From an uncultured Acetatifactor sp. (lineage in GTDB: Bacteria; Bacillota; Clostridia; Lachnospirales; Lachnospiraceae): 64,000 bases of DNA. The DNA is taken from contig CANQEH010000001.1 in assembly GCA_947594835.1 (NCBI GenBank), forward strand, positions 248,001 through 312,000, written 5' to 3'. Below the pieces are notes generated by a model, which had not been told where the DNA came from, did not search any database, and worked only from the letters and a program-made list of their open reading frames with translations. The position numbers were made by a program, and so were the translations under genes. Shown one piece after another: positions 34,188 through 42,030 of this stretch (position 1 is the first letter of the stretch; each line of letters starts with the position of its first letter).

Positions 34188-35270
34188 ATGAGAACTTACC
34201 TGGTGACGGGAGGCGCCGGTTTTATCGGCTCCAATTACATTCACTATATGTTCCGCAAGTATGACAATGCGATCCGCATCATCAACGTGGACGCGCTGAC
34301 GTACGCAGGGAATCTGGAAAATTTAAAGGACGTGGAAAACCGGGACAACTATCAGTTTGTGAAAGCAGATATCTGCGACCGGGACGCCATCGCAAAGATT
34401 TTTGCGGAGAACGACATTGACAGGGTGGTGCATTTTGCGGCGGAGAGCCATGTGGACAGGAGCATCCGCACGCCGGAGGTCTTTGTGCAGACCAATGTCT
34501 TAGGGACGGCGGTCATGTTAAACTGTGCGAAAGCGGCCTGGGAGCTTCCGGGAGGCGGTTTCAAGGAGGGAAAGAAATTCCTCCATGTGTCCACTGACGA
34601 AGTGTACGGTTCCCTGCCGGAAGACGAGAATGCCTTCTTTTATGAGACGACGCCCTACGACCCGCACAGCCCCTACTCGGCCAGCAAGGCTGCGTCGGAT
34701 CTGCTGGTGAAGGCCTATATGGACACCTATCGCTTCCCGGCCAATATCACAAACTGTTCCAACAATTACGGCCCTTATCAGTTCCCGGAGAAGCTGATCC
34801 CCCTGGTGATCAACAACGCTCTCCAGGGCAGGAAACTTCCAGTGTACGGGGACGGCAAAAACGTGCGGGACTGGCTGTATGTGGAAGACCACGCAAAGGC
34901 CATCGACATGGTGCAGGAGCAGGGCAGGCTCTTTGAGACCTACAACATCGGAGGCCATAACGAGAAACAGAATATCGAAATTCTCCACATCATCCTGGAG
35001 ACCCTGCGGGAAATGCTGCCGGAGACGGATCCCAGAAGGGCGCATATCAATGAGGATCTGATCACCTATGTGGAAGACCGGAAGGGACACGACCGCAGAT
35101 ATGCGATCGCCCCGGACAAGATCCGGAAGGAGATCGGCTGGGAGCCGGAGACCATGTTCCAGGAGGGGATCCGAAAGACCATCCGATGGTTCTTCGACAA
35201 CGAGGAGTGGCTGAAAAATGCTGCCAGCGGCGAATATCAGAAGTATTATTCTGAAATGTATGAAAAATGA
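34188..35270 (+). CDS. rfbB: dTDP-glucose 4,6-dehydratase (RfbB/RmlB)
   Basis: A 360-residue extended short-chain dehydrogenase. The NAD site [10 protein letters not shown] is at the N-terminus, the [12 protein letters not shown] stretch follows, the catalytic threonine-acid pair lies in [11 protein letters not shown], and the YxxxK pair is in [28 protein letters not shown] is the signature of this family. It makes dTDP-4-keto-6-deoxyglucose for rhamnose and for the RffA-type aminotransferase at 23.7 kb. The ATG at 34188 is preferred over 34182 because the latter touches the ribosome site. Confidence 0.93.
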   Translation: MRTYLVTGGAGFIGSNYIHYMFRKYDNAIRIINVDALTYAGNLENLKDVENRDNYQFVKADICDRDAIAKIFAENDIDRVVHFAAESHVDRSIRTPEVFVQTNVLGTAVMLNCAKAAWELPGGGFKEGKKFLHVSTDEVYGSLPEDENAFFYETTPYDPHSPYSASKAASDLLVKAYMDTYRFPANITNCSNNYGPYQFPEKLIPLVINNALQGRKLPVYGDGKNVRDWLYVEDHAKAIDMVQEQGRLFETYNIGGHNEKQNIEILHIILETLREMLPETDPRRAHINEDLITYVEDRKGHDRRYAIAPDKIRKEIGWEPETMFQEGIRKTIRWFFDNEEWLKNAASGEYQKYYSEMYEK

Positions 35271-35285
35271 ACACAGCCGGGATAA

Positions 35286-35343
35286 ATGGGGACGATGGAT
35301 GTCGTTCCCATTCGGCGTGTTTTGATGTGCGCTTGCAGAGCGC
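35286..35343 (+). promoter_or_regulatory. Two hairpins between rfbB and rfbA
   Basis: The first (arms 35286-35295 and 35302-35311) is a 10-bp stem with one G-T pair and a six-base loop. The second (GCGCT 35329-35333, AGCGC 35339-35343, loop TGCAG) is a 15-nt hairpin directly followed by GGGAGGG, the ribosome site of rfbA. They may tune rfbA expression relative to rfbB or mark an RNA processing site. Confidence 0.5.
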
Positions 35344-35356
35344 GGGAGGGAAACGC

Positions 35357-36226
35357 ATGAAAGGGATCATACTGGCAGGGGGATCCGGCACAAGGCTGTA
35401 TCCGCTGACCAAAGCTATCTCCAAACAGATCATGCCTGTGTACGACAAGCCCATGATCTATTATCCTCTGTCCACATTGATGCTGGCAGGCATCCGGGAG
35501 ATCCTGATTATCTCCACGCCCAGGGATCTTCCTGTATTTGAAGAACTTCTGGGGGACGGCCGGCAGCTGGGGATGGAATTTTCCTATGCGGTGCAGGAAT
35601 ATCCCAGGGGGCTGGCGGACGCCTTCCTCATCGGGGAATCTTTCATCGGGAAAGACCGGGTGGCGCTGGTACTGGGGGACAATATCTTTTACGGCCAGAG
35701 TTTCTCCAAGGTGTTGAAGGAGGCGGCGGCCCGGGAGAAGGGCGCTACCATTTTCGGCTATTATGTGCGCGATCCCAGGGAGTACGGCGTGGTGGAGTTT
35801 GACGCAGACGGCAGGGCTCTCTCCATCGAGGAAAAGCCTGCGCAGCCAAAGAGCAACTATGCGGTGCCTGGCCTGTATTTCTATGACAACGATGTGGTGG
35901 AAATCGCTAAAAACGTAAAACCTTCCGCCAGGGGAGAGATCGAAATTACTTCCGTAAACAATGAGTACCTCCGGCGGGGAAGCCTCTATGTGGAGACCCT
36001 GGGCAGAGGGTTTGCCTGGCTGGACACGGGCAATCACGACGCCCTTTTAGACGCTTCCGATTTCGTGGCGGCCTTCCAGAAGCGGCAGGGGCTTTACATC
36101 TCCTGCATTGAGGAGATCGCGTATAAGCAGGGCTTTATTGACAGGGAACAGCTGTTAAAGCTGGCGGATCCTCTGATGAAAACCAATTACGGCAGATACC
36201 TGGTTGAGGTAGCAAATGGACTCTAA
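35357..36226 (+). CDS. rfbA: Glucose-1-phosphate thymidylyltransferase (RfbA/RmlA)
   Basis: A 289-residue protein, the usual length for RmlA. The ATG at 35357 follows GGGAGGG and opens with [18 protein letters not shown], the nucleotide-binding loop. [30 protein letters not shown] and LGDNIFYG are characteristic, and [20 protein letters not shown] is the sugar-site region. It makes dTDP-glucose. An earlier in-frame ATG at 35267 is rejected. The end overlaps the next gene by 11 bases. Confidence 0.93.
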   Translation: MKGIILAGGSGTRLYPLTKAISKQIMPVYDKPMIYYPLSTLMLAGIREILIISTPRDLPVFEELLGDGRQLGMEFSYAVQEYPRGLADAFLIGESFIGKDRVALVLGDNIFYGQSFSKVLKEAAAREKGATIFGYYVRDPREYGVVEFDADGRALSIEEKPAQPKSNYAVPGLYFYDNDVVEIAKNVKPSARGEIEITSVNNEYLRRGSLYVETLGRGFAWLDTGNHDALLDASDFVAAFQKRQGLYISCIEEIAYKQGFIDREQLLKLADPLMKTNYGRYLVEVANGL

Positions 36227-37493
36227 ACTGCGCAAAATGGCGATCCTGGCGTCTCTTGGGGCGATTCTTCTGATTTCGCTTCTGGTGGTGTACGCCAACC
36301 GCAGCCCCCAAGGCGGCGGAGGGCAGCCGGGCACGGAAGGGACGCAGGGTACACAGGAGAAAGAGGCGGAGAGGGAAACGCCTGGGGCGGACGGACAGGT
36401 GGGGGACGACCTGTCGGCTTTTTTGCGGGATCAGACCTTTTTCGACCCGGAGGAAAACCCGGTGCTGGATGCGGCCCGGGACGCCGCTAACCATCTGTCG
36501 CTTCTGGTGACCTCCGTGGAAAAAGACCTGCGCATCCAGGTGGTGGACATCGACGGCGACCCGGTGGCCGGACACAGTTTTCTGGTGGAACTGGATCAGT
36601 CGGAAAAATATAAGGATTTAGACCAGGACGGCGTGATCTACATCGGCGATCTGGCGGCGGGGGAGTACTCTGTACAGCTTTTGCCGGTGGAGGGGTATCA
36701 GGTGCCTGCGAGCCCCTTGCGCGTGCAGGTCAAAGACAAGGTGGAATATGTGGCCATCGAGGACATTTCCCTGCTTTTGAAGACGGAGGCGGATATCGAC
36801 GCGGCGGCGGAGGACACCGCCGTAGCGGAGGCGCAGTCCGATGCGGACGGCACGGAGGTCAAAGGGTTCCAGACGCCCACAGGGGGCGCCCGGATCGGGA
36901 TCGATGTGTCCAAGTGGAATGGAAGCATCGACTGGGATAAAGTACAGCAGGCCGGCGTGGGGTTTGCCATCATCCGGGCAGGGTATCGTGGTTCCGTCAC
37001 GGGCAGCCTGGTGGAGGATCCCTGTTTTGCCGCCAACATGAAAGGAGCCGCAGCCAGCGGCATTCCGGTGGGCGTGTACTTTTTCACCCAGGCGGTGAAC
37101 GAAGTGGAAGCGGTGGAGGAGGCCTCCGCCGTCCTCCGGCTGATCCAGGAATATGACCTTGCGTATCCCGTCTATATTGATACGGAAGGGGCGGGCGGAA
37201 ACGGGCGGGCCGACGGCCTGGATCCCGAGACCAGGACGCTGGTCTGCGAAGCCTTCTGCCGCACGGTGGAAAATGCCGGTTACCGGGCAGGGGTTTATGC
37301 CAGCCGCAACTGGTACAACAACAATCTCTATGCCAACCGGCTGGAGCAGTATGCAATCTGGCTGGCGGAGTACCGCAGTACGCCGCTCTATCAGGGTTAT
37401 TACGAGATGTGGCAGTATACCTCCAAGGGCAGTGTGGACGGGATTGCCGGAAACGTGGATATGAATATCGCCTATGGCAGACAGGATATGTGA
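36216..37493 (+). CDS. Membrane-anchored GH25 lysozyme, shorter paralogue
   Basis: The protein has 425 residues: a membrane span (about 8-28), a Gly/Glu/Thr linker (30-65), a SpaA/prealbumin-like domain (about 95-190, [18 protein letters not shown]...[12 protein letters not shown]) and a GH25 domain (about 225-425). [13 protein letters not shown] (D230), YIDTEG (D322/E324) and MWQYTSKG carry the active-site positions. It shares the SpaA-like plus GH25 layout with the larger protein at 31166, so the two are likely duplicates. The start lies inside rfbA, so it is probably translated by coupling. Its place between rfbA and rfbC argues for a role in fitting the rhamnose polymer into the wall. Confidence 0.85.
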   Translation: MDSKLRKMAILASLGAILLISLLVVYANRSPQGGGGQPGTEGTQGTQEKEAERETPGADGQVGDDLSAFLRDQTFFDPEENPVLDAARDAANHLSLLVTSVEKDLRIQVVDIDGDPVAGHSFLVELDQSEKYKDLDQDGVIYIGDLAAGEYSVQLLPVEGYQVPASPLRVQVKDKVEYVAIEDISLLLKTEADIDAAAEDTAVAEAQSDADGTEVKGFQTPTGGARIGIDVSKWNGSIDWDKVQQAGVGFAIIRAGYRGSVTGSLVEDPCFAANMKGAAASGIPVGVYFFTQAVNEVEAVEEASAVLRLIQEYDLAYPVYIDTEGAGGNGRADGLDPETRTLVCEAFCRTVENAGYRAGVYASRNWYNNNLYANRLEQYAIWLAEYRSTPLYQGYYEMWQYTSKGSVDGIAGNVDMNIAYGRQDM

Positions 37494-37563
37494 CGGCCAT
37501 GCAGGCAGGGCGGCAGTTCTGCTGCCTGGCATTTGGAAGGATGAGGAAAGAGAGGACTGGAAG

Positions 37564-38115
37564 ATGGGGAAAATTACAGTAGAGGAATGTGGGATAGAAG
37601 GGCTGAAAGTCATCGTCCCCACTGTGTTCGGCGATGCGAGAGGGTATTTCTACGAGACCTATCACTATGAGGCGTACCGGGAGGCGGGTATCCCCGACGT
37701 GTTCGTGCAGGACAATCAATCCGCTTCCAGGCAGGGCGTGCTGCGGGGACTGCACTTTCAGATCAAGCATCCCCAGGCCAAGCTGGTGCGGGTGATCCGC
37801 GGCGAAGTCTTTGACGTGGCGGTGGATCTAAGGCCCGGTTCCGCCACCTATGGGAAATGGCACGGCGTCATCCTGTCCGAGGAAAACAAGAAACAGTTCT
37901 ATGTGCCGCAGCACTTTGCCCATGGGTTTCTGGTGCTCTCTGACTATGCGGAATTCTGCTATAAATGTACGGATTTTTATCACCCCGACGACGAGGGCGG
38001 CATCCTTTACAGCGACCCCAAGATCGGTGTGGAGTGGCCTGTCCGGAAGGGTATGGAACTGATCCTGTCTGAGAAGGATACCCGATGGGGCGGCATAGAT
38101 AGTCTGGAAAGGTAA
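37564..38115 (+). CDS. rfbC: dTDP-4-dehydrorhamnose 3,5-epimerase (RfbC/RmlC)
   Basis: A 183-residue cupin from the ATG at 37564. Family motifs are VFGDARGYFYETY, FVQDNQSASRQGVLRGLHFQ (with the catalytic histidine in LRGLHFQ), KLVRVIRGEVFDVAVDLR, QFYVPQHFAHGF and CTDFYHPDDEGG. It turns dTDP-4-keto-6-deoxyglucose into dTDP-4-keto-L-rhamnose. The reductase RfbD, which would complete dTDP-L-rhamnose, is not in the window. Confidence 0.92.
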   Translation: MGKITVEECGIEGLKVIVPTVFGDARGYFYETYHYEAYREAGIPDVFVQDNQSASRQGVLRGLHFQIKHPQAKLVRVIRGEVFDVAVDLRPGSATYGKWHGVILSEENKKQFYVPQHFAHGFLVLSDYAEFCYKCTDFYHPDDEGGILYSDPKIGVEWPVRKGMELILSEKDTRWGGIDSLER

Positions 38116-38123
38116 CGGAAGGA

Positions 38124-39104
38124 ATGAAGAAGAGGAAAAAAGCCGCCATCGCCCTGTTCTGCGCGGTGGGGTTCTGTATGGCGGCGGCGATTATCCTGCA
38201 TCAGCACGGCCCCACAGCGGATCCCCGGGAGGAACTCTTAAAAAAGATACTCTCCTGTGTTACCATCTTCGCATCCTGCATCGTGTTTGCAAAATGGTAC
38301 GACAAGTTTACCACCCTGCCGGTGGAGCTGTATCAGAGCAGGCATCTGATCTGGAAGCTGGCAAAAAACGATTTTAAAAAGCGGTATGCAGGCTCTTACA
38401 TGGGAGCGTTCTGGGCCCTGGCCCAGCCAGTGGTGACTGTGGCCATGTATTATGTGGTCTTTGACCTGATCATGGATGCGGGGGGAAGGAGCAGCGGCGA
38501 TGTGCCGTATGTGCTCTTTCTCACAGCCGGGCTGGTGCCCTGGTTTTTCTTTACGGAGGCGTTAAACAGCGGCACAAACGCCCTGTTGGAATACAATTAT
38601 CTGGTCAAGAAAGTGGTCTTTAAGATCAGTGTGCTCCCCATCATCAAGATCATAGCGGCAACGTTCATCCATGCTTTTTTTGTGTGCGTGCTTCTGGTGA
38701 TTGCAGCCATTTACGGCTACTATCCCACGGTGTACACCCTGCAGATTTTTTATTACAGCGCCTGCCTGTTCATTTTTGTGCTTGCCCTGTGTTACAGCGC
38801 CTGCGCCATTGTGGTGTTTTTCCGGGATCTGTCCCAGATCATCAACATCGCGCTGCAGATTGGGATGTGGGCTACGCCGATCCTCTGGGATATCAATACC
38901 CTGGATGAAAAGTGGATGATCGTATTGAAACTGAATCCCTTGGTGTATATCGTGAACGGTTACCGCAGCGCAGTGTATGAACAGGAATGGTTTTTCCAGG
39001 ACTTTTTCTCCACCATGTATTTCTGGATCGTGACGGTGGTGCTGTTTGGCCTGGGAGCCGCCGTGTTCAAGCGCTTGAAGGTACACTTTGCAGATGTGCT
39101 GTGA
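38124..39104 (+). CDS. ABC-2 type polysaccharide exporter permease (Wzm/TagG-like)
   Basis: A 326-residue protein with an extra N-terminal membrane span and a linker of about 65 residues before the usual permease of six spans. Motifs of Wzm/TagG permeases are seen: LIWKLAKNDFKKRYAGSYMG (amphipathic entry helix), FWALAQPVVTVAMYYVVF, GLVPWFFFTEALNSG, and the C-terminal NPLVYIVNGYRSAVY. It should form the channel for a lipid-linked glycan, driven by the ATPase at 40675. The additional N-terminal span is unusual. Confidence 0.88.
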   Translation: MKKRKKAAIALFCAVGFCMAAAIILHQHGPTADPREELLKKILSCVTIFASCIVFAKWYDKFTTLPVELYQSRHLIWKLAKNDFKKRYAGSYMGAFWALAQPVVTVAMYYVVFDLIMDAGGRSSGDVPYVLFLTAGLVPWFFFTEALNSGTNALLEYNYLVKKVVFKISVLPIIKIIAATFIHAFFVCVLLVIAAIYGYYPTVYTLQIFYYSACLFIFVLALCYSACAIVVFFRDLSQIINIALQIGMWATPILWDINTLDEKWMIVLKLNPLVYIVNGYRSAVYEQEWFFQDFFSTMYFWIVTVVLFGLGAAVFKRLKVHFADVL

Positions 39105-39122
39105 GAAAGAGGAAAGCTTGAT

Positions 39123-40625
39123 ATGGGTGAAAAGATCAAAAAGATTGTTTTGTGGAAGCCGGCGGCATGGCTGGTGGCGCTGGGGATGCTGGGACTTTTA
39201 GCCCTGGCGCTGGTTCCGCTTTTGCGCATGACGCTGTATACGGCTCCCTGGTACGACGATTATATGTTCGGCAAATTTGTCAAGAGTTTCCTGGCGCAGG
39301 AATATAGCTTGAAAAGCGCCCTGCAGGGGGCTTTTTACTGTGCCAGAACGGAGTGGTACGCATGGCAGGGCTGTTACTCCTGTTCCTTTTTTAACTCCCT
39401 GGTGCCTATGGTATGGAGGGAAGACTTGTATTTTATCGGGCCGCTGTTTCTGATCCTCTTTCTGACCCTGGCAGTCTTTTGGCTGGCCTGGGTGCTGGTA
39501 CGGGATGTGCTGAAAGCGGACAGGCTGTCGGCGCTGACGGTCTCGGCGGTCGTTTCCCTCACTGTGGTCATGCTGCTGCATACTGCCCAGCAGGGCTTTT
39601 ACTGGTATGTGGGCGGGATGTCTTATGTGGGGATGCACGCCTGCTTTCTTCTGCTGGCGGCAGGCTGGATCAAGCTTTTGACAGGCGCAGGGAAAATTAC
39701 AACGGCCCTTTTGGTGCTCTGGACGCTGGCGGCTTCCGTGGTGATTGGGGGAGCCAATTACATCACCGGTTTGCAGGGCGCCGTCCTGGCGGCAGGGCTG
39801 CTCGCCCTTGGCGTATGGCGGAGGAACAAACGGGTCTGGTATCTGGTGCCTTCCGTGGCGGTGGATCTGGTCTGCTTTTACCTGTCGGTGACAGCCCCCG
39901 GAAACGACAAGCGGGCCGAATCCTTTGTCAACATGAAGATGGGGGCGCTGGAGGCCATCGGCAACTCCTTTGTGGAAGGATTCCGGTATATGGGAGAGTT
40001 TACGGGTTGGATCACGGCGGCCATCCTGATCCTTTTGATCCCTGCCTTTTGCAGGATGCTGGAGCGGGCGTCCTTTTCCTTCCGATTCCCCGGTCTGATT
40101 CTGCTGGCCTCCTTTTGCTTTTACGCCACGGGCTTTACGCCGAACCTGTTCGCCCAGGGACACGCAGGGCTGGGGCGTTCTTTGAACGTGGTGAAGATCA
40201 CCTGGCAGATCTTGTTGTTTCTCAATCTGGCCTATTGGATGGGATGGCTTCTGCAGAAACGCAGGGAGAAGCAAAAAAGTCCCCTGCGGCTGGCTGAAAA
40301 GGGAGCGCCCTTTGTCTTTTATGCGGCCATGGGCCTGGTGATGCTCTTTATTTTTTCCAGGGAGTCCAATCCGCTGGGTACTTACTCCTCCGTTGGCGCA
40401 TACTACTGGATACACACGGGGGAAGCCAATGAGTTTCACAAAGAATACCTGGCCCGGGTGGAGACGATCCGAAACGGCAGCGGCACGGTGACGGTGGAGC
40501 CCTATCACTTCCGGCCCTGGTTTCTGTCCCTGGGAGAGCTGACGGACGACCCGGGCAATGAGGCAAACCGTGCGATTGCAGAGTGGTACGGCAGGGAGGC
40601 AGTGATCTGCGTGGGAGAGGAGTAG
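39123..40625 (+). CDS. Polytopic membrane protein (DUF6056-like), candidate GT-C
   Basis: A 500-residue protein with about eleven membrane spans and a short soluble C-terminus. The first outer loop reads TAPWYDDYMFGKFV, an acidic pair as in GT-C enzymes. The block QQGFYWYVGGMSYVG and later GGANYITGLQGA match the pattern of a family of unknown function that also includes the protein at 59505 (TMIFAWNPN...QAGAANYVYSS). It lies between the permease and ATPase genes of the exporter, so a role in modifying that exported glycan is inferred. Confidence 0.58.
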   Translation: MGEKIKKIVLWKPAAWLVALGMLGLLALALVPLLRMTLYTAPWYDDYMFGKFVKSFLAQEYSLKSALQGAFYCARTEWYAWQGCYSCSFFNSLVPMVWREDLYFIGPLFLILFLTLAVFWLAWVLVRDVLKADRLSALTVSAVVSLTVVMLLHTAQQGFYWYVGGMSYVGMHACFLLLAAGWIKLLTGAGKITTALLVLWTLAASVVIGGANYITGLQGAVLAAGLLALGVWRRNKRVWYLVPSVAVDLVCFYLSVTAPGNDKRAESFVNMKMGALEAIGNSFVEGFRYMGEFTGWITAAILILLIPAFCRMLERASFSFRFPGLILLASFCFYATGFTPNLFAQGHAGLGRSLNVVKITWQILLFLNLAYWMGWLLQKRREKQKSPLRLAEKGAPFVFYAAMGLVMLFIFSRESNPLGTYSSVGAYYWIHTGEANEFHKEYLARVETIRNGSGTVTVEPYHFRPWFLSLGELTDDPGNEANRAIAEWYGREAVICVGEE

Positions 40626-40640
40626 GCGGCAAGGCCGCCT
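40624..40640 (+). promoter_or_regulatory. Hairpin over the stop codon before the Wzt-like gene
   Basis: AGGCGGC (40624-40630) pairs perfectly with GCCGCCT (40634-40640) around AAG, starting within the TAG stop codon of the upstream gene. It is part of the general pattern of short GC hairpins before genes of this locus. Confidence 0.5.
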
Positions 40641-40674
40641 GGGTGCGCCAGAGGGGAAAGAGGGCAGCGTAAGA

Positions 40675-42030
40675 GTGGAGCAGACGATGGAAGAAAAGCA
40701 GATAAAAGTGCAGGAGATAGAACGACCTGTCATAGAGGTCAAAGATGTGGTAAAGATCTATAAGCTGTATGACAGGCCGAAGGACCGGGTGAAAGAGGCG
40801 CTGGGGCTGGGGCGCAAGCAGATCCACAAGCTCCACTATGCGCTAAACGGCGTGAACCTGACGATCAACCGGGGGGAGACGGTGGGCATCATCGGCACCA
40901 ACGGTTCCGGCAAGTCCACCATCTTAAAGATTATCACAGGCGTGCTGCACCCTACTTCCGGGGAAGTGCGGGTAGACGGGCGGATTTCCGCACTTTTGGA
41001 GCTGGGGGCCGGCTTCAACCAGGAGTACAACGGCATCGAAAACGTATACTTAAACGGCACCATGCTGGGGTTTTCCGAGAAGGAGATCGACGGGAAGCTG
41101 CCGGAGATCCTGGAGTTTGCAGATATCGGGGACTATGTGTACCAGCCTGTGAAGACGTATTCCAGCGGTATGTTTGTGCGGCTCGCCTTTGCGGTGGCCA
41201 TCAACATCGAGCCGGAGATCCTGATCGTGGACGAGGCACTGTCCGTAGGGGATGTGTTCTTTCAGGCAAAGTGCTATCACAAGTTTGAGGAGTTTAAGAG
41301 CCTGGGAAAGACGATCGTCTTTGTCAGCCATGACCTGAGCAGCATCAGCAAATACTGCGACCGCGTCTTTTTGCTCAACCAGGGAAAGATTTTGGGCGAG
41401 GGCACGCCGAAGGCCATGATAGACGCCTACAAGCGGGTTCTGGTGGGACAGTACGATCTGCCGGAGGAAAACGGGGAGGAGAGACTGCTGGACGACAGGG
41501 AGATCCGGCAGGCGGCAGACCGGGCCGCCGCAGGCGGAAAAGCGGGGCTGGACGGGGCAGTCAACCCCCATCTTTTGGAGTACGGCACGAAGCAGGCCGA
41601 AATCGTCTCCTATTACCTGACGGACGCCCAGGGTGTGCGGACGAGTGCCGTGCTGAAAGGTACGGAGTTTACCCTGCATATGCGTGTGAAGTTTGCCCAG
41701 CCCATCGCCGCGCCTATTTTCGCATTTTCGTTTAAAAATGTACACGGGACGGAGATCACGGGAACCAACTCCATGATCGAGAAGGCATTTTTGGAGCGCG
41801 TGGAGGCCGGACAGGTAAAGGACGTGACGTTTACGCAGAAGATGAGCCTGCAGGGAGGAGAGTATCTGCTCTCCATGGGGGTCACCGGATACGAGAAAGA
41901 CACCTTTCAGGTGTACCATCGGCTCTACGACGCCTTAAACGTGACGGTGATCTCTGACAAGAATACGGTGGGCTACTACGATATGGATTCCAAAGTGGAA
42001 GTGTCGGATGCAGAGGAAAGAGGAGAATGA
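40675..42030 (+). CDS. ABC polysaccharide exporter ATPase with C-terminal glycan-binding domain (Wzt-like)
   Basis: A 451-residue protein. The ATPase (about 20-250) has Walker A GTNGSGKSTI, signature YSSGMFVRLAFA in the form typical of Wzt/TagH, and Walker B ILIVDEALS. A linker follows, then a C-terminal beta-sandwich domain (about 300-450) like Wzt-C, with QGVRTSAVLKGTEFTLHM, FKNVHGTEITGTNS and GGEYLLSMGVTG. In E. coli O8/O9a the Wzt C-domain recognises the cap on the finished chain; the adjacent methyltransferase-kinase gene fits that logic. The GTG at 40675 is used, with an ATG at 40687 as alternative. It overlaps the next gene by four bases. Confidence 0.87.
   Translation: MEQTMEEKQIKVQEIERPVIEVKDVVKIYKLYDRPKDRVKEALGLGRKQIHKLHYALNGVNLTINRGETVGIIGTNGSGKSTILKIITGVLHPTSGEVRVDGRISALLELGAGFNQEYNGIENVYLNGTMLGFSEKEIDGKLPEILEFADIGDYVYQPVKTYSSGMFVRLAFAVAINIEPEILIVDEALSVGDVFFQAKCYHKFEEFKSLGKTIVFVSHDLSSISKYCDRVFLLNQGKILGEGTPKAMIDAYKRVLVGQYDLPEENGEERLLDDREIRQAADRAAAGGKAGLDGAVNPHLLEYGTKQAEIVSYYLTDAQGVRTSAVLKGTEFTLHMRVKFAQPIAAPIFAFSFKNVHGTEITGTNSMIEKAFLERVEAGQVKDVTFTQKMSLQGGEYLLSMGVTGYEKDTFQVYHRLYDALNVTVISDKNTVGYYDMDSKVEVSDAEERGE

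Noticed and set aside
35267-35356. Extended N-terminus of rfbA starting at 35267
   Set aside because: It would translate two hairpins and add 30 residues absent from RmlA proteins. The ATG at 35357 has a good ribosome site and the conserved start.
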